Positions 1 through 7,366 of a stretch of 12,554 nt of DNA are shown piece by piece. The stretch spans positions 1 to 12,554 of the forward strand of contig JABHNP010000151.1 in assembly GCA_018694455.1 (NCBI GenBank), given 5' to 3'. The position numbers were made by a program, and so were the translations under genes. Position 1 is the first letter of the stretch, and each line of letters begins with the position of its first letter. The stretch is from Planctomycetaceae bacterium. Lineage in GTDB: Bacteria > Planctomycetota > Planctomycetia > Pirellulales > UBA1268. A model generated the notes under the pieces. It saw only the letters and a program-made list of their open reading frames with translations. It was not told where the DNA came from and searched no databases.

Positions 1-375
1 CCGTGCGACAGACTCGGTATTGATTGCGGTTACTAAAGCTAACACCGAAAAGGGGTCATCTATTCCCTGAATCTCCTCAGCAACCTGCTCACTAGATTTT
101 GATTTTTCAAGATCTCGTCGCAACCTCTCAAGCCGCTGCCTCGCTTCAACCTTTTTTTTTGTTACTGCTTCTGCTTGCTTGAGTAAAAGAATCTCCTGCT
201 CAGTTCTCCACGACCCCTGATAGCGATGGTAGCCATGCGATTCCATTCGTTGCGTATGTGTACTCGTCGAATCAGAGATACCAATATTTTGGCCGACGAT
301 GAGCTCAACTGATAAGGCAGTTGTATAAAACACAGCTGTATAAATAGATCTCATTACAACACCCATTTTATTCAT
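1..375 (-). CDS. Predicted exported protein with HEAT-like segment, 3' part outside the window
   Basis: An open frame with no stop runs from an ATG at 375-373 to the window edge, giving the first 125 residues. The start overlaps the stop of the upstream F-domain gene as ATGA, which points to translational coupling and one transcript. Residues 1-29 look like a signal peptide or membrane anchor (a basic start, then a moderately hydrophobic stretch ending near VGQ). Residues about 58-101 are strongly charged (Lys/Glu/Arg-rich) and probably a helical or coiled-coil stretch. Residues 104-125 contain IDDPFSVLALVTAINTE, which resembles the 'DP.AVPALV.AL' pattern of HEAT-like repeats, so more repeats may follow outside the window. 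ATGs at residues 4 and 8 are alternative starts. A run of nine A's (T's at 152-160 on the plus strand) encodes TKKK near residue 72. I do not recognise the family and the function is unknown. Confidence 0.6.
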   Translation of the reverse strand, partial: MNKMGVVMRSIYTAVFYTTALSVELIVGQNIGISDSTSTHTQRMESHGYHRYQGSWRTEQEILLLKQAEAVTKKKVEARQRLERLRRDLEKSKSSEQVAEEIQGIDDPFSVLALVTAINTESVAR

Positions 376-1433
376 ATTTTATCGACAGCGTCTTGAATCA
401 TTCCGACATACACGGAAAACACTCTAAAAATTACCAGGACGACCAAGCACGCAACAAAAAGCCAGACACCACCGCCTGCAGCCTTTGCAGCAGCCTCAAA
501 ACCCTTTCTAGAATTATCGGCAAATTGATCACTAAGTCTTCCAAGAACCTCTGAAACTTCACCAGATTCTTCACCTACTGCCAAACCTTCAAGCAGAGCC
601 GACGGAAAATGATGAGTTGCCTGTAGTGCTTCGGTCAGGGTATCCCCAGCGAGTAATCTTTCATTGATCCAGAGAGGATCAATTGCCAAGCCCGGAGCCA
701 CAGAGCCACTCAGTGAAACAAGCCTTCCAGCATCAAGTCCAGCGCCTGCCGCCAGCGAAGCGGCACGACTCCAACTCGCTGCTTCACCAGCACGAGCAGC
801 CGCACCAATAATTGGCAAGCGTGTGATCAGCCCACGAATTACACCGTGTGATCTCCACCCAGCAATAAGCAATCGTGAACCACTAAGAAGAATGACAAAC
901 ATTGCAACCAAGAGTAGTCCGTACATCCTTAGACCCGAAGCACCGACGAGACCAAGGCCAATAAAATCAAGCGGTTTTCCTCGCTCAAGTTCTATCGTTC
1001 CACTCACCAAAATAAGAACACCAACAACAAGTAGGGCCAGTACCAACTGAACAGCTGGCCAGATGAGACCTGAACGAAGATGATTCGTTGTATTTACAGC
1101 ATGATTGATTACGTGAGACAACTGCTTCAACGTTTCAACATCTTTACCGGTTTGGTCACCAACTGCCACCATGCCGATCACTAAAGGAGGAAATAGACCC
1201 GTGTGCGAGAGTGCATCAGAGAGCATTTCTCCATTATTAATTTTCTCTGTGCCAAGCGATAACTGAGCACCCCAACGAGCTGGCATTCGCTTGACTTCAT
1301 TGCCCCAGGCTTTGCGTAGATCAATTCCAGCTTGAAGTGTTATTGCCAATCTTCCGAGTAAATCTGCCTGCAAGCGGGCTGGTAGCTTGCGATTCACAAG
1401 CCATATCCTCGGGTTCTGGTGTGACTCAGACAT
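372..1433 (-). CDS. Type II secretion system F (GspF/PilC/TadB-type) domain membrane protein
   Basis: A 353-residue inner-membrane protein with the duplicated architecture of GspF/PilC platform proteins. The first F domain spans about residues 24-145: LLGRLAITLQAGIDLRKAW, then a GEMLSDAL motif and FPPLVIGMVAVGDQTG. The second spans about 217-345: ASLAAGAGLDAGRLV, GDTLTEAL, FPSALLEGLAVGEESGEV. Hydrophobic segments lie at about 121-144, 157-191 and 321-345, as expected for the family. In known systems such proteins link the assembly ATPase to pseudopilin extraction. Length is slightly below the usual 400 or so because the cytoplasmic N-terminal extension is short. The start at 1433 is an ATG; only a weak purine stretch precedes it. 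No GspE/PilB ATPase, secretin or pseudopilin lies within the visible neighbourhood. The next gene overlaps its stop codon and is presumably co-expressed. The domain call is firm, but the machine it belongs to is unknown. Confidence 0.88.
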   Translation of the reverse strand: MSESHQNPRIWLVNRKLPARLQADLLGRLAITLQAGIDLRKAWGNEVKRMPARWGAQLSLGTEKINNGEMLSDALSHTGLFPPLVIGMVAVGDQTGKDVETLKQLSHVINHAVNTTNHLRSGLIWPAVQLVLALLVVGVLILVSGTIELERGKPLDFIGLGLVGASGLRMYGLLLVAMFVILLSGSRLLIAGWRSHGVIRGLITRLPIIGAAARAGEAASWSRAASLAAGAGLDAGRLVSLSGSVAPGLAIDPLWINERLLAGDTLTEALQATHHFPSALLEGLAVGEESGEVSEVLGRLSDQFADNSRKGFEAAAKAAGGGVWLFVACLVVLVIFRVFSVYVGMIQDAVDKI

Positions 1434-1450
1434 GCTCTATTTCCCATCTC

Positions 1451-1480
1451 AAGGGGTTAGTTCTCGGCTTAAGTGGTTAG
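1451..1480. repeat. Pair of 10-bp direct repeats in a divergent promoter region
   Basis: AAGGGGTTAG at 1451-1460 and AAGTGGTTAG at 1471-1480 match at nine of ten bases, with starts exactly 20 bp apart, about two helical turns. They sit between the divergently transcribed F-domain gene and the tyrA-like gene, where control sites for both would lie. A TAGAAT at 1478-1483 on the plus strand and a TATATT (1486-1481) on the minus strand overlap or abut the second copy and could be -10 elements, but neither has a good -35. The repeat is visible in the sequence; an operator role is inference. Confidence 0.4.
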
Positions 1481-1603
1481 AATATAGACAAACAAACTAT
1501 TCTACTCGCAGGAAGGTATACATCTGGTAAAACCCGTAGGTTGTTTAATTACATAAATGAATTTCTGTCCCTGCGACATTTTCGCACAAAACTACTTTTC
1601 ATT

Positions 1604-2455
1604 ATGACTGCCCAGTGGGACACGGTCGCGATCGTCGGAGTTGGCCTTATTGGAGGATCAGCTGGACTTGCTCTCGCCAAACAAGGAGTTGCTAACAAAA
1701 TTGTTGGTGTCGGCAGGTCCGATGCCTCTTTAGCTATTGCTCAAAATTGTGGCGCAATTAGCGAAGCTACCACAAACCTGAAGCAGGGTGTGGCAGAAGC
1801 TGACTTTGTTCTAGTAGCCACTCGCGTGGGTGTTATTGGGTCTCAACTTGAAGAAATTGACTCATACGTTCGGCCGGGCACACTCATTACAGATGCCGGG
1901 AGTACAAAACAATCGATTGTTGACGGGTGGGAACAGAACCGTCCTGCTCGGAGAGCTCGTTTTGTTGGCAGTCACCCTCTCGCAGGGAGCCATAGACGCG
2001 GTGCCCAAGCAGCAGATCCTGCCCTCTTCGAAAACAAACTGGCGGTGCTCACACCGGCGGAATCCACTCCAGAAGTGGACACGGAATCTATCGCCTCTTT
2101 CTGGCAACTGATTGGTGCTGAAGTGTGTATCCTTTCGCCACTCGAGCATGACTCTCTGCTTGCCTCTGCGAGCCACGCACCCCATATTATTGCTGCTGCA
2201 TTGGCTACAGCAACGCCGCGTGAAACACACCGCTTCACTGCAGGAGGGTGGCGCGACACAACGCGAATAGCCGCTGGTGACCCTGAACTTTGGGCTGATA
2301 TATTGCTTGACAATGCAAAGGCCGTCACAAAACAAATAGAAAAAGTTACACAGGCATCTGGCCAACTACAACATGCGATTGAAGCACGCGACAGATTTAC
2401 ACTCATCAAATTATTAACTCTTGCTAAGGAACGCCGTGATGCTCTGGGAAGTTGA
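1604..2455 (+). CDS. tyrA: Prephenate/arogenate dehydrogenase family protein (TyrA)
   Basis: Oxidative decarboxylation of prephenate (or arogenate) on the route to tyrosine, with NAD(P)+; cytosolic. The 283-residue protein begins with the Rossmann motif VGVGLIGGSAG (residues 11-21). The dehydrogenase signature GSHPLAGSH lies at 122-130, and its His124 matches the catalytic histidine of the family. SHAPH is at 190-194, and GGWRDTTRIAAGDPELW (214-230) supplies the Arg217/Arg221 pair expected to bind the substrate carboxylates. There is no chorismate mutase domain and no C-terminal ACT domain, so feedback control by tyrosine through an ACT module is not expected. I chose ATG 1604 because the Rossmann fold starts immediately after it. 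An in-frame TTG at 1541 would add 21 residues with no family resemblance. No Shine-Dalgarno site is visible before 1604. The end overlaps purL by 17 bp. Specificity for prephenate versus arogenate cannot be read from sequence. Confidence 0.92.
   Translation: MTAQWDTVAIVGVGLIGGSAGLALAKQGVANKIVGVGRSDASLAIAQNCGAISEATTNLKQGVAEADFVLVATRVGVIGSQLEEIDSYVRPGTLITDAGSTKQSIVDGWEQNRPARRARFVGSHPLAGSHRRGAQAADPALFENKLAVLTPAESTPEVDTESIASFWQLIGAEVCILSPLEHDSLLASASHAPHIIAAALATATPRETHRFTAGGWRDTTRIAAGDPELWADILLDNAKAVTKQIEKVTQASGQLQHAIEARDRFTLIKLLTLAKERRDALGS
2426..2430 (+). promoter_or_regulatory. Ribosome binding site for purL, inside tyrA
   Basis: AAGGA lies eight bases before ATG 2439, within the last codons of the tyrA-like gene. 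It decides the purL start in favour of ATG 2439 over the in-frame TTG 2421 (upstream of the site) and GTG 2436 (spacing of only five). Confidence 0.7.
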
Positions 2456-5405
2456 CGTACACCTCCGACAGAATGATCCCGCCGCCCAAGAACTCGTTGA
2501 TGCAGCAAACGATCTTGGCCTTTCAATCCATACCGCTCATACCGCGACCGGCTGGCTCATTGAGGGCGATATAAGCCTCAACGAGGTTCAAAAAATGGGT
2601 GAGTGTCTCTTTACGGATCCGGTCACCGAAGTTTGTAGAGTTGCGAAGGCTGGAGATGAAGTATTAGTCACAAACCCTCCTGGATCGGCAGGAGCTCACA
2701 ATCTCATACTCCATGTTCTTCCGAAACCCGGTGTCACTGACCCGGCCGCGGAAAGCGCCAAGGACGCAATGCTGGTGCTGGGAGTTCAGGCAACAGCAAT
2801 TCGAAGTGTTAAAAAATACTGGTTACCGGAAGATTGCATTACTCCGAAACAAGCAGAGGATATTGCTTGGAAACTGCTTGCCAGTGAAGCCATTCACGAA
2901 GTTGTACTTGGTGCACTACAGCTCACCAAACTAAGTGGTGGTAATGAGTGGGCACTCGAACGCAAACAAGTGCCACTTCATGGACTGAGTGACTCCGACC
3001 TTGAAGAACTCAGTCGCCGGCAATGTCTTGCCCTCACAGCAAATGAATTGCATGCCGTCCGAGACCACTTTCATACTCTTGATCGGGAGCCGTTTGAAAT
3101 TGAACTTGAGACAATTGCCCAGACATGGAGCGAGCATTGCTGCCACAAAACGCTTGGGAGCCCGATCGATCATCGCGGTCCTCACGGCGAGTCTTGCTAT
3201 GACAACTTGCTGAAAGAAACCGTTTTTGCCTCAACGGAAATTATACGTAAGCAACTTGGAGCAGACGACTGGTGCGTGAGTGTTTTCCGTGACAATTCTG
3301 GTGTTGTTCGCTTCGATGGTGACCACGACATTTGCGTAAAAGTTGAAACGCATAACCATCCTTCAGCTATTGAACCATATGGGGGCGCTGCGACAGGTCT
3401 CGGTGGTGTCATCCGGGATGTACTCGGTACTGGCCACGGTGCAAAACCGTTGGCAAATTTAGATGTCTTCTGTGTAGCACCTCTAGAAACATCTCCCGCA
3501 ACAATTCCACCTGGCGTCATACCACCAAAAAGATTGCTTCACGGAGTTGTCGCTGGCGTTCGAGATTACGGTAACCGTATGGGCATCCCAACCATTGCAG
3601 GCGCAGTAGCCTTCCACCCTGGATACCTTGGAAACCCACTCGTCTTTTGTGGCACTGTAGGTATTATGCCTCGGGATTCTGCGGATGGCCGGATTGAACC
3701 TGGTGATCTTGTAGTGACTGCAGGCGGTAGAACAGGCCGTGATGGCATTCATGGAGCGACGTTCTCAAGCATTGAACTTTCAAGTGAAAGTGAAAGTAAA
3801 TCAGGGGGATCAGTTCAGATTGGTCATGCTATCCACGAAAAGACACTTACTGATTTTGTATTAGCTGCTTCTGAGGAAAACCTCTTCAATGCCATCACAG
3901 ACTGTGGTGCTGGGGGCTTATCAAGTGCTGTCGGAGAAATGGGCGCTGAGATGGGCGCTGAAGTCGACCTAAAAAAGGTGCCACTCAAATATGATGGTCT
4001 TTCAGCAACTGAAGTATGGATCTCGGAAGCGCAGGAACGAATGGTACTTGCTGTCGCTCCTTCGCAGTGGCCACGTCTTGCAGAAATTGCCAGACAGGAA
4101 GGTGTTGAAGCCACTCCCATTGGTACATTCACCGGGAATGGACAACTGGTACTTCGGTGGAATGGAGAACTTGTTGGCGAATTGAATTGCCATTTTCTTC
4201 ATGAAGGTCGACCACGGCAGCGTCTACAATCTCAATTTAATCCACCACAAAAGACACCTCTGTGTTGGTCTCTTGAGAACACTACCTTCGAAACGGTGCT
4301 GCTTGAACTCCTTCAGTCCGAAGATATCGCAAGCAAAGAATGGATTATTCGACAGTACGACCATGAAGTGCAAGGAAAAAGTGTTCTTAAGCCTTTACTT
4401 GGACCAATGGGAGGGCCAGCTGATGCTACCGTGATACGAGGCGTGCTCGGTCGGCCACGAGGCATTTCGATAGGTATCGGTCTTAAGCACCACCTCGGGC
4501 CCATTCATCCATTCGAAATGGCTGTCGGTGGCATCGTGGAAGCTATTTCTAATTGCATCGCATCAGGAGCTGATCCGGAACGAATAGCGTTGCTTGACAA
4601 CTTCTGCTGGGGCGACTGCCGACGACCAGATTCACTCGGAACGCTGGTAGAGGCATGCCGTGGATGCTACGAAGCAGCGATTGCCCTGAGAGCACCATTT
4701 GTGAGTGGTAAAGACAGCCTGAACAATGTCTTCACATGGAAAGACAATGCCGGTGTCACGCACGAGCAATCGATACCACCAACATTACTAGCTACAGCCA
4801 TTGGTCAAATAAATGATGTGAACTTGTGCGTTTCATCTGATTTCAAAAAAAATTCTAATCGAATAGCTGTTGTTGGCGTTTCGACAACAGAACTAGGTGG
4901 TAGTCACCTTTCTGTTATCCGCCGAGTCACTGGAGGGGATGTTCCAAAGGTAGATTTTGAGAAATGCAAGGAAGTCTTTCGGAATATTTACAGACTTAAC
5001 CAGCAACGACTACTTGCATCGTGTCACGACCTCTCTGATGGAGGTCTTGGTGTGGCTTTGGCTGAAATGGCTATCGGTGGCGGATTAGGTGCCACCGTTG
5101 ACCTTGCAAAAATACCATTTCACGATCTCCAAAAAACACTAAAGCATGATGACCTCATTGACTTGCTTAAGGTTGCTTTCGCAGAAACTCCCGGGCGTTT
5201 TTTGATTGAAGTTAATGAACAAGATGCTGCCGCAGTCGAAAGCACGCTCGGCAGTGTTCCGTGGTCATGGATAGGCCATGTCACTGAAAATAATGTGCTC
5301 ACAATTTGCTGTGGTGACCATTCGATCATCTCCCAAACATCTGTTGTCACACTTGCAACTGCTTGGCGAAAACAAAGTAATACTCAAACATCAGGTACGA
5401 ATTAA
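2439..5405 (+). CDS. purL: Phosphoribosylformylglycinamidine synthase, PurS-PurL fused form
   Basis: Catalyses ATP-dependent conversion of FGAR to FGAM in purine synthesis, using ammonia from the PurQ glutaminase. The 988 residues are intermediate between small PurL (about 740) and the three-domain large PurL (about 1300). Residues 1-70 and 86-165 look like two PurS-type modules (for example LILHVLPKPGVTDPAAESAK, 89-108), as in the N-terminus of large PurL. A linker domain follows, with TWSEHCCHKTL at 229-239. The first AIRS-like half has VETHNHPSAIEPYGGAATG (302-320), RDVLGTGHGAKP and ITDCGAGGLSSAVGEMGAE (486-504). The second half has LGPMGGPADATVIRGVLGR (654-672), ASGADPERIALLDNFCWGD (708-726), FVSGKDSLNN (754-763) and SCHDLSDGGLGVALAEMA (861-878). 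No glutaminase domain follows; the chain stops at 988 and purQ begins 11 bp later. The start overlaps tyrA by 17 bp, suggesting coupling. Confidence 0.97.
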   Translation: MLWEVDVHLRQNDPAAQELVDAANDLGLSIHTAHTATGWLIEGDISLNEVQKMGECLFTDPVTEVCRVAKAGDEVLVTNPPGSAGAHNLILHVLPKPGVTDPAAESAKDAMLVLGVQATAIRSVKKYWLPEDCITPKQAEDIAWKLLASEAIHEVVLGALQLTKLSGGNEWALERKQVPLHGLSDSDLEELSRRQCLALTANELHAVRDHFHTLDREPFEIELETIAQTWSEHCCHKTLGSPIDHRGPHGESCYDNLLKETVFASTEIIRKQLGADDWCVSVFRDNSGVVRFDGDHDICVKVETHNHPSAIEPYGGAATGLGGVIRDVLGTGHGAKPLANLDVFCVAPLETSPATIPPGVIPPKRLLHGVVAGVRDYGNRMGIPTIAGAVAFHPGYLGNPLVFCGTVGIMPRDSADGRIEPGDLVVTAGGRTGRDGIHGATFSSIELSSESESKSGGSVQIGHAIHEKTLTDFVLAASEENLFNAITDCGAGGLSSAVGEMGAEMGAEVDLKKVPLKYDGLSATEVWISEAQERMVLAVAPSQWPRLAEIARQEGVEATPIGTFTGNGQLVLRWNGELVGELNCHFLHEGRPRQRLQSQFNPPQKTPLCWSLENTTFETVLLELLQSEDIASKEWIIRQYDHEVQGKSVLKPLLGPMGGPADATVIRGVLGRPRGISIGIGLKHHLGPIHPFEMAVGGIVEAISNCIASGADPERIALLDNFCWGDCRRPDSLGTLVEACRGCYEAAIALRAPFVSGKDSLNNVFTWKDNAGVTHEQSIPPTLLATAIGQINDVNLCVSSDFKKNSNRIAVVGVSTTELGGSHLSVIRRVTGGDVPKVDFEKCKEVFRNIYRLNQQRLLASCHDLSDGGLGVALAEMAIGGGLGATVDLAKIPFHDLQKTLKHDDLIDLLKVAFAETPGRFLIEVNEQDAAAVESTLGSVPWSWIGHVTENNVLTICCGDHSIISQTSVVTLATAWRKQSNTQTSGTN

Positions 5406-5416
5406 GGAATATTTGT

Positions 5417-6196
5417 ATGCTTGCCCCACGCGCTCTCATTCTTCGTGGCCCAGGGACGAATTGTGACGAAGAAACTGCCCACGCCTTCGAACGTGCTGGT
5501 GGTCACACAAAACGCGTTCATGTTCAGACTTTGGCCCAGTCACCTTCTCTTTTAGATGATTTCCAGATCTTCTGCATTCCAGGTGGATTTTCATATGGTG
5601 ATGACATAGCCAGCGGAAGAATCTTAGCACTCGAATTAACTCAGCGGCTTGGTGATGCACTCCATAAATTTCACCAACGAGGCGGACTGATTCTTGGAAT
5701 TTGCAACGGGTTTCAGGTATTACTGCAGACAGGATTGCTTTCCCCGGAGTGGGCCCCTAACCAACGTAGGGCTACGCTTGCGCGGAATACGTCCGGAAGA
5801 TTTGTCGACTGCTGGGTACATTTACAAGCTAAGCCTGGAAACTGTGTCTTTCTTCAAGGACTTGACCACTTCGAACTGCCTGTTGCCCACGCCGAGGGGC
5901 GATTCATAACTTCTGATGAAGCGTCGCTTGAAAAACTTGAAACAGGTGGCCAACTAGTACTTCGATATGCTCCGAACAGAGATGGCCAGCAGACAAACCC
6001 TAATGGCTCTATCCAAAATATAGCCGGCATGTGTGACACAACAGGCAGAATCCTTGGCCTTATGCCACATCCAGAACGCTTTATTGAAGCAACCCAACAC
6101 CCTGCCTGGTCAGGTCGACTAGACCCAGAAGCTGATGGTGCGGGCCTTACGTTTTTTCGTAATGCACTACGGGTAATAGGAAAAGATGTAGGTTGA
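5417..6196 (+). CDS. purQ: FGAM synthase glutaminase subunit PurQ
   Basis: Class I glutamine amidotransferase that hydrolyses glutamine and channels ammonia to PurL. The 259-residue protein has ILRGPGTNCDEE at 8-19, the PGGFSYGDDIASGR oxyanion/cap region at 55-68, the nucleophile Cys96 in LGICNGFQ (93-100), and His218 and Glu220 in MPHPER (216-221), completing the Cys-His-Glu triad. It is somewhat longer than typical free PurQ (about 225-230); the extra length is spread through the middle and C-terminal half. AAGGA at 5404-5408 overlaps the purL stop codon and stands eight bases before the ATG, so the start is secure and translation is likely coupled to purL. No separate purS is present nearby, consistent with a PurS-like module within PurL. 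Confidence 0.97.
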   Translation: MLAPRALILRGPGTNCDEETAHAFERAGGHTKRVHVQTLAQSPSLLDDFQIFCIPGGFSYGDDIASGRILALELTQRLGDALHKFHQRGGLILGICNGFQVLLQTGLLSPEWAPNQRRATLARNTSGRFVDCWVHLQAKPGNCVFLQGLDHFELPVAHAEGRFITSDEASLEKLETGGQLVLRYAPNRDGQQTNPNGSIQNIAGMCDTTGRILGLMPHPERFIEATQHPAWSGRLDPEADGAGLTFFRNALRVIGKDVG

Positions 6197-6270
6197 CCCC
6201 GAATGCCTGTTCTTCCTACTCTCCACCTCGCACTATTTTCCTTCCTCAATACCGGGCTGTTGATCGCGTC

Positions 6271-7206
6271 ATGGATACTCGCTGTCAAACTTCCATCATC
6301 TGCCAGAAATTGATACTACTTTTTTCATTTGTTCTGTTGGTTGCCAGTGGTTGCCAAACACCGTTTGCCAACAGCTTTTTAACAACTGCATCCAGTGAAG
6401 CTATTGAGAAACAAATTGATACTGGCTCAAATCTGTCAGCTACTCACAATCATCTTGAAACTATACCGCTCGAATTCACCTTCTTACGTTATGCCGAAGA
6501 AGACCTCGAGTTAGGTGATGAACTCTGGCAAGTTATTGATGAGCAATGTCTACCAGCAAACCTTAGACATCGCCTAAATGGCAATGGCATACGAGCTGGT
6601 GTTGTCCGTGGTAATCTTCCAAACGCATTAGCTCATCGCCTTTCTTCTACTTCCGACACATTTAACAACGAGCCTAGTGACAGCCCCCTTGCAGTTGACA
6701 GAACAGTCGTAAAACGTGTAATCCAAACACTTCCTGGCCGCACAAATGAAATTGTCTCCACACCACGCCTTGAGGAGCTCATTCTCTTGGAGCATGGCAG
6801 TCGGTCCACAATTGATAATGTATCTGGCCAAACCTATCGAGATGCCAGCGCTGTATTCGATGTACGTGCAACTCCCTCTGCTGATGGTGGGATTGAAATA
6901 GAACTCCTGCCGCTGATTCGTCATGGGCCAATAGAACGCAATTGGACTGGTGATGATGGAGCCTTTCGTCTCGAAGCAGGTCAGCGCAAAACAGTTATGA
7001 ATAAATTGGAATTTAAACTGCGATTACCAGCCGACGGCACTCTTATTCTTTCTTCAGTTGGCCCGCCCTCTTCTGGCCTAGGTGACGCATTCTTTCGTGA
7101 TCCGCAAGGTCGACATGAAGGCCGTAGACTTCTAGCGATTCGTTCAATGACAAGAACCGTCGACCCGATATTCCTCGAAAACTCAGTAGTTAACGTCGAA
7201 GACTGA
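6271..7206 (+). CDS. Predicted lipoprotein of unknown function, planctomycete-type
   Basis: A 311-residue predicted lipoprotein. Residues 11-27 are a hydrophobic signal (LILLFSFVLLVASG) ending in VASGC, which fits a lipobox with Cys28 as the lipidated residue. After a linker, residues 68-122 hold a globular part with LGDELWQVIDEQCLPANLRH and a GIRAGVVRGNLPNAL segment. Residues 190-300 are beta-rich and end with LPADGTLILSS, GLGDAFF and LLAIRSMTRTVDPIF. The last part faintly recalls the beta domain of secretin-like proteins, but I see no secretin signature and do not claim it. I recall similar uncharacterised proteins in planctomycetes, without a function. I chose ATG 6271 because the signal peptide starts just after it. 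An in-frame TTG at 6193 overlapping the purQ stop (TTGA) is an alternative that adds 26 residues. No Shine-Dalgarno site precedes either. It may be co-transcribed with purQ, 74 bp upstream. Confidence 0.72.
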   Translation: MDTRCQTSIICQKLILLFSFVLLVASGCQTPFANSFLTTASSEAIEKQIDTGSNLSATHNHLETIPLEFTFLRYAEEDLELGDELWQVIDEQCLPANLRHRLNGNGIRAGVVRGNLPNALAHRLSSTSDTFNNEPSDSPLAVDRTVVKRVIQTLPGRTNEIVSTPRLEELILLEHGSRSTIDNVSGQTYRDASAVFDVRATPSADGGIEIELLPLIRHGPIERNWTGDDGAFRLEAGQRKTVMNKLEFKLRLPADGTLILSSVGPPSSGLGDAFFRDPQGRHEGRRLLAIRSMTRTVDPIFLENSVVNVED

Positions 7207-7305
7207 CAAAATGGGCAAGGCTGGATGTCCAACGGGCTTTCTTTCCGATGAATTGGTTCGAGCGTGACATTTTTGCCGATGTCTACCCCTAGGCAAATTA
7301 TCCGA

Positions 7306-7334
7306 CTACCGATGTATTGCAAGATCCTCGGTAG
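7306..7334 (+). other. Short inverted repeat in the leader of the CpaB-like gene
   Basis: CTACCGA (7306-7312) and TCGGTAG (7328-7334) are perfectly complementary across a 15-base loop, about 30 bases before the CpaB-like start. A second pair, TTTGCC (7272-7277) and GGCAAA (7292-7297), lies just upstream. Neither is followed by a T tract, so they do not look like intrinsic terminators. They could be chance or a leader structure. The rest of 7207-7366 holds no gene I can support. Confidence 0.25.
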
Positions 7335-7366
7335 CAAAAACCTCTTTCGGCGCATAAGGCGAGGCA

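Noticed and set aside
664..1050. A 128-residue plus-strand open frame opposite the F-domain gene
   Set aside because: Pro/Ser/Ala/Arg-rich translation typical of an antisense shadow; the minus-strand frame has clear domain motifs.
1541..1603. Upstream TTG start for the tyrA-like gene
   Set aside because: The extra 21 residues precede the Rossmann strand without family resemblance and there is no ribosome site; ATG 1604 is the natural start.
1862..2526. Long minus-strand open frames (1862-2365 and 1972-2526) opposite tyrA
   Set aside because: They lie fully antisense to a well-supported dehydrogenase, are rich in Cys/Arg/Ser as expected of shadow frames, and resemble no family.
3855..3890. 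GHA (residues 462-464 of PurL) where small PurL often has GDP before the EK pair
   Set aside because: The position varies between PurL classes (the large form differs too), and all other active-site motifs are intact, so I do not read it as a defect.
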